Shown here one piece after another: positions 42,807-45,571 of a DNA stretch of 45,571 nucleotides; position 1 is the first letter of the stretch, and the number at the start of each line of letters is the position of its first letter. The stretch is from Holophaga foetida DSM 6591 (lineage in GTDB: Bacteria > Acidobacteriota > Holophagae > Holophagales > Holophagaceae): contig NZ_KI912269.1 of the NCBI RefSeq assembly GCF_000242615.2, forward strand, positions 121,680-167,250, given 5' to 3'. The notes beneath the pieces were generated by a model, which was not told the DNA's origin, did no database searches, and saw only the letters and a list, made by a program, of their open reading frames with translations. The position numbers and the translations under genes are program-made.

Positions 42807-44507
42807 ATGGCATTCAACCTCCTCCCATTCGAGGAACATGGCAATTTTGCAGTCCGATGGTTCCGCAATAACCTTTACCCCTTCAAATCTTTCCGCACCA
42901 TCTGGGACGCAACGTACCGAGGTGATTCCCTGTGGGCGCCCCTCGGGTATGCCTACCTTTGGGTAATCGTGACCAGCCCATTCCTCTTCCTGGCCATGAA
43001 ACTGGGCTTGATCGCCATTCGGAAAGCAGCTGGCCCCTATGTTTCCTTAGTGCTTAGCGACACGATCCTGATTGTTCCCGGCACCCTGGTAGCCTTCTTG
43101 CTCCGACCTTTGTGTTTCATGTTCATCGGAGGATTCACCGCCCACGGGATTCTTTGGGCCTTGGACCAAAGGGTCAGGGGCTATCTTCGGAACTCCCTGC
43201 GGGTCCTTGGATACAGCTCCGCGTGGCTGCTGCCTCTCGCAGCCTGCCTGACCGCCCTCTCCCTGTACCTGCAGTTCAACCCGATTGCTTCTGTGAGGGG
43301 GGGCCAGGGACTTGGCATGGGCATCTTCGCCACGCCCTCGTGGCTCTCTCTTGCCATTCTCGTCATGTCTGCGGTGCTGGCGGTTCTGGGAATCGCCTTC
43401 GCCACCTGGGGATTGGCCTCGGTCCATCGCGTCGCAACGTGGAAGACCGCCCTTGCAGTCATCGTGGCCTTCCTGCTGGTCGGCGGCGCGGACCATGCGC
43501 TGCGCCTGGCGGTCGGTAGAACCGTATGGAGGGCGATCATCGGTCCCGACCCGAAACCTGCGGCTCCGGCACAAACGGCAGAGGCGATGGCATCGTCCTC
43601 AACGCCCCGCCATGAGGCCACAGAAGCATCCAAGGAGAAGATCCAACGTCTGATCCGCATCGTCGAGCGTTTGCATACAAATACCAGCGATGCCTTCAGT
43701 AAAGCGGGATTGCCCGCCCCGCCGAGAGAGGTCGATATGCTGACGGGCGGCAATTGGGGAGTGGCCATAGACCTTCAACAGGCCAACCAGAGTGGTTATG
43801 TGCCCAGTTGCCAAGTCATCTATACGCAAACCGTGGCCTCGCTCAAAGGCCAGGTGTGCTACCACTCGTCCTGCCTGGATGAAAGCCCGGCAGGTTATTT
43901 CACGGATGAAGGACCGGAGCCCCTGTCACCGCCCCAGGATGCAGAGCAAGCCCGCCACATCCGTCAGACCCGCACCCCGGAACAAACGAGAGCCCTTCGC
44001 CAAGCGAGGGATGCGTTCTCAGCCGCCATACTGGAAATCCAGTCAACGATCGGCCCCTTCGAGGCGGTGCCTTCCCGAGTGATCCGGCGAACGGATCAGC
44101 CCATTTCACAAGGGCGGCGTCCACAGCTCCCCAGCACGCCGGGATCCCAAAGCGCCTCCACGCCCCATTACCCACCCCCCAGCAGACTCGCAGAATTGCG
44201 CTCACACGCGTCCTCTGGGGATTCCGGTGCGATGAATGCCCTGGGGAACCTCCTCTTCCTCGGTCAAGGTTCGAAGGCCGATGGGGGGGATTGGATCCCT
44301 GCGAACAAGATCGAGGGAGCACGGTGGCTCAGCCAGGCCTACGAAAAGGGCTTCCGGGATGAATCCAGTTGCGGATTGTTGGCGACAGCCTATGCCACGG
44401 GGGATGGCGTGCTGGCTGATCCCATGGAAGCTCGGCGCTGGCGGGAGCGTGCGAGCGCGATCAGGGCAGCCGAATCGCGCCGGGTCCAGCACCCGATTCG
44501 GCGCTAG
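42807..44507 (+). CDS. Multi-pass membrane protein with Yip1-like N-terminus and Sel1 repeats
   Basis: 566 residues. An N-terminal block of about five hydrophobic helices (~45-235) follows a short MAFNLLPFEEHGNF lead and resembles Yip1-type domains. Residues ~270-310 are helical. ~310-370, with GYVPSCQVIY and VCYHSSCLD, look like a small cysteine-bearing beta domain, perhaps pilin-like. A Pro/Gln-rich linker leads to two Sel1-like (TPR-type) helical pairs near 470-555, with GDSGAMNALGNLLFLGQG and ARWLSQAYEKGF. ATG 42807 follows GGAGG. Function unknown; the Sel1 part suggests protein-protein contacts in the envelope. A TATAAT and a palindrome precede the gene. Confidence 0.75.
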   Translation: MAFNLLPFEEHGNFAVRWFRNNLYPFKSFRTIWDATYRGDSLWAPLGYAYLWVIVTSPFLFLAMKLGLIAIRKAAGPYVSLVLSDTILIVPGTLVAFLLRPLCFMFIGGFTAHGILWALDQRVRGYLRNSLRVLGYSSAWLLPLAACLTALSLYLQFNPIASVRGGQGLGMGIFATPSWLSLAILVMSAVLAVLGIAFATWGLASVHRVATWKTALAVIVAFLLVGGADHALRLAVGRTVWRAIIGPDPKPAAPAQTAEAMASSSTPRHEATEASKEKIQRLIRIVERLHTNTSDAFSKAGLPAPPREVDMLTGGNWGVAIDLQQANQSGYVPSCQVIYTQTVASLKGQVCYHSSCLDESPAGYFTDEGPEPLSPPQDAEQARHIRQTRTPEQTRALRQARDAFSAAILEIQSTIGPFEAVPSRVIRRTDQPISQGRRPQLPSTPGSQSASTPHYPPPSRLAELRSHASSGDSGAMNALGNLLFLGQGSKADGGDWIPANKIEGARWLSQAYEKGFRDESSCGLLATAYATGDGVLADPMEARRWRERASAIRAAESRRVQHPIRR

Positions 44508-44921
44508 CCGGAGGGTGAATAACCAAGTGCCGCAGGGGCTCAGCTTCGGTCGGGCTTCGCCCAACCACGGAAAACCCAGCACCATCATTGCCCAAGGAAA
44601 CCGGGGGTGTCGCATAGCTTGTCGCGGTGGCCCCGGAGATGGCGACCCCGTTCTTCATCCACTGGTATCCAATCTGTCCCTTCACCTCGGCATCCACACT
44701 GAACAGCGCCCCCTGCCCCACCGGAACCACCTGGTCCGTGGGATTCCGTGGGATTCTTGACCATGCGGGGCGGCTGAGCACCTGCGCAGGCCTCCGGCCC
44801 GGTGTGGGCTGGGTAGTCCGGGGAGACGGGAAGAGACGCCGCCACCGCCCAGGGGTCCAGACACACATGGCAGGGCTTCCCTAGGCTGAACATGCCCCCT
44901 GAGCGGCCAGCCGTCCTCCCC
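44508..44921. other. Gene-poor stretch with a decayed Ig-like fragment
   Basis: About 410 bp between two Sel1-type genes. Apart from the Ig-like remnant annotated separately on the minus strand, no supported frame, RNA or terminator is seen. Confidence 0.5.
44559..44790 (-). pseudogene. Remnant of an Ig-like domain protein with 10-bp duplication frameshift
   Basis: On the minus strand one frame reads DQVVPVGQGALFSVDAE, IGYQWMKNGVAISGATATSY and LGNDGAGFSVV. This is the classic repeat of bacterial Ig-like adhesin/hydrolase domains. The preceding part (QPPRMVKNPT) lies in another frame. The two are joined if one copy of the 10-bp tandem repeat at 44735-44754 (TCCGTGGGAT twice, plus strand) is removed. 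Homology stops after FSVV. No start codon or signal peptide is found. It is closely similar in type to the Ig-like end at 45408-45571, so it may derive from a duplicated copy of that gene. Confidence 0.65.
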
Positions 44922-45392
44922 TTATTTCCGGTATTTCCTGCGTTCAAACGCTGTGCTCTTTTTCGCCCATTCATCTGAAAGCACTTGGTCTTTCGGGTAC
45001 CCATAGAGGCCCAACCAATAGCATTGCGCGAGGGTCATGGCACACTCCGGATTCCCATTCCGGGCCCCCCGTTCCAGCCAACGGCGGATGTCGGCGGGAT
45101 CGCCCTGCACCCGCCACATCTGGTAGAGCTCGAAATCCGCCCCTCCATCCCCCGCCGCTCCGGCCTTTTCGAACCAATAGGTTGCCGTTTTCCAGTTACT
45201 TTCAGCGACCAATCCCCTACCGGAGATACTGACATAAGCCAATCCCAGCTCTGACATGGACTCTGCATGTCCCAACCTCGCCAGGATATGCACCCGGGAG
45301 AACCGCCAGCTCATCAGCAGACCCACTAGCAGGGCCAGCGCCAGGGTAAGCGCCTCCAGGCAGCCCCAGGGCCAGAAACGCATCTTCTTCAT
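44922..45392 (-). CDS. Small membrane-anchored Sel1-repeat protein
   Basis: 156 residues from ATG 45392, with AGGAGG upstream; a GTG one codon earlier is also open. One N-terminal hydrophobic helix (~9-29, LEALTLALALLVGLLM) serves as anchor or uncleaved signal. Three Sel1-like helical pairs follow: GHAESMSELGLAYVS, WKTATYWFEKAGAAGDGGADFEL and GNPECAMTLAQCYWLGLYG. A basic tail ends it. Likely a periplasmic or surface scaffold for protein binding, by analogy. It begins 16 bp after the stop of the Ig-like gene, so they may form an operon. Confidence 0.78.
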   Translation of the reverse strand: MKKMRFWPWGCLEALTLALALLVGLLMSWRFSRVHILARLGHAESMSELGLAYVSISGRGLVAESNWKTATYWFEKAGAAGDGGADFELYQMWRVQGDPADIRRWLERGARNGNPECAMTLAQCYWLGLYGYPKDQVLSDEWAKKSTAFERRKYRK

Positions 45393-45407
45393 CACTCCTC
45401 CTGCGCA

Positions 45408-45571
45408 TCATTCCTTGACAACCCACAACGTAGCCTCGGCGCTGGTCACTTGCCCATTGCCATTGCTCACCACCACCGAGAACTTCGCTCCATCATCGGC
45501 CGCAGACACCGATGGAATCTCATATATCACCGCATTAGCCCCGGGGATGGAGCTTCTGTTGAACGAAGCCG
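45408..45571 (-). CDS. C-terminal end of an Ig-like domain protein (runs off the window)
   Basis: Only the last 53 codons are in the window: an Ig-like beta module with ADDGAKFSVVVSNGNG and VTSAEATLWV before the stop at 45408-45410. Such modules usually come in tandem in large secreted proteins. The rest of the gene, including any signal peptide or catalytic domain, lies beyond 45571. It is followed by the Sel1-repeat gene. Confidence 0.75.
   Translation of the reverse strand, partial: ASFNRSSIPGANAVIYEIPSVSAADDGAKFSVVVSNGNGQVTSAEATLWVVKE

Overview
This 45.6 kb window is chromosomal DNA from a GC-rich Gram-negative bacterium. Lipoproteins, an LplT/Aas-type lysophospholipid recycling pair, HtpG, MurC and a remnant of the division/cell-wall (dcw) cluster all fit a diderm cell. 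Gene content and the short GC-rich palindromic repeats fit an acidobacterium of the Holophaga/Geothrix type best. That placement is inference with modest confidence. I saw no rRNA, tRNA or CRISPR array.

Layout. 1-380 is non-coding and carries palindromic repeats. 381-3497 (minus) holds an NTF2-like/PAS histidine kinase and a homocysteine-methyltransferase/DUF1638 pair. 3608-6065 (minus) is the head of a dcw cluster (mraZ-rsmH-ftsL) followed by a lower-GC pentapeptide-repeat gene. Upstream of mraZ lie five GTGG-type repeats at exact 10-bp spacing, a likely MraZ autoregulatory box. 6297-14143 (plus) is a glycogen-breakdown block: a PhoR-like kinase, a 1433-residue two-domain debranching enzyme and an alpha-glucan phosphorylase. 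14151-19432 (minus) has a PAS protein, htpG, a small lipoprotein and a FUSC membrane protein. 19565-22401 (plus) has rpsA with a strong terminator, then a diguanylate cyclase gene broken by an internal deletion. 22451-26685 holds class II aldolase, an exopolyphosphatase, a YheT-like hydrolase and UbiX. 26841-27486 is an IS200-like element whose transposase has lost a catalytic histidine. 27532-30335 holds murC and an exported protein of unknown function.

30391-30737 is a MITE-like element with inverted ends and a perfect 8-bp target duplication, and it contains nested hairpins. 30847-32786 is aguB-aguA, which makes putrescine from agmatine. 32790-36696 (minus) is the most striking region. A secreted M6 metalloprotease with a C-terminal dockerin-like module is followed 13 bp later by a lipoprotein whose domain resembles a cohesin. 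The protease gene is split by a complete 1313-bp ISAs1-family insertion with 15-bp inverted ends and a 10-bp target duplication. Removing the insertion in silico restores a 666-codon frame. I read this as a candidate surface-docked protease pair, now disrupted in this genome.

36775-37667 (minus) is an orphan ABC ATPase with a 44-codon exported ORF. 37856-42662 (plus) is an AEC transporter, then an LplT-like flippase translationally coupled to an Aas-like enzyme that has a built-in acyl-carrier domain between its acyltransferase and ligase halves. 42807-45571 holds two Sel1-repeat proteins, a decayed Ig-like fragment with a 10-bp tandem duplication, and the 3' end of an Ig-like protein running off the window.
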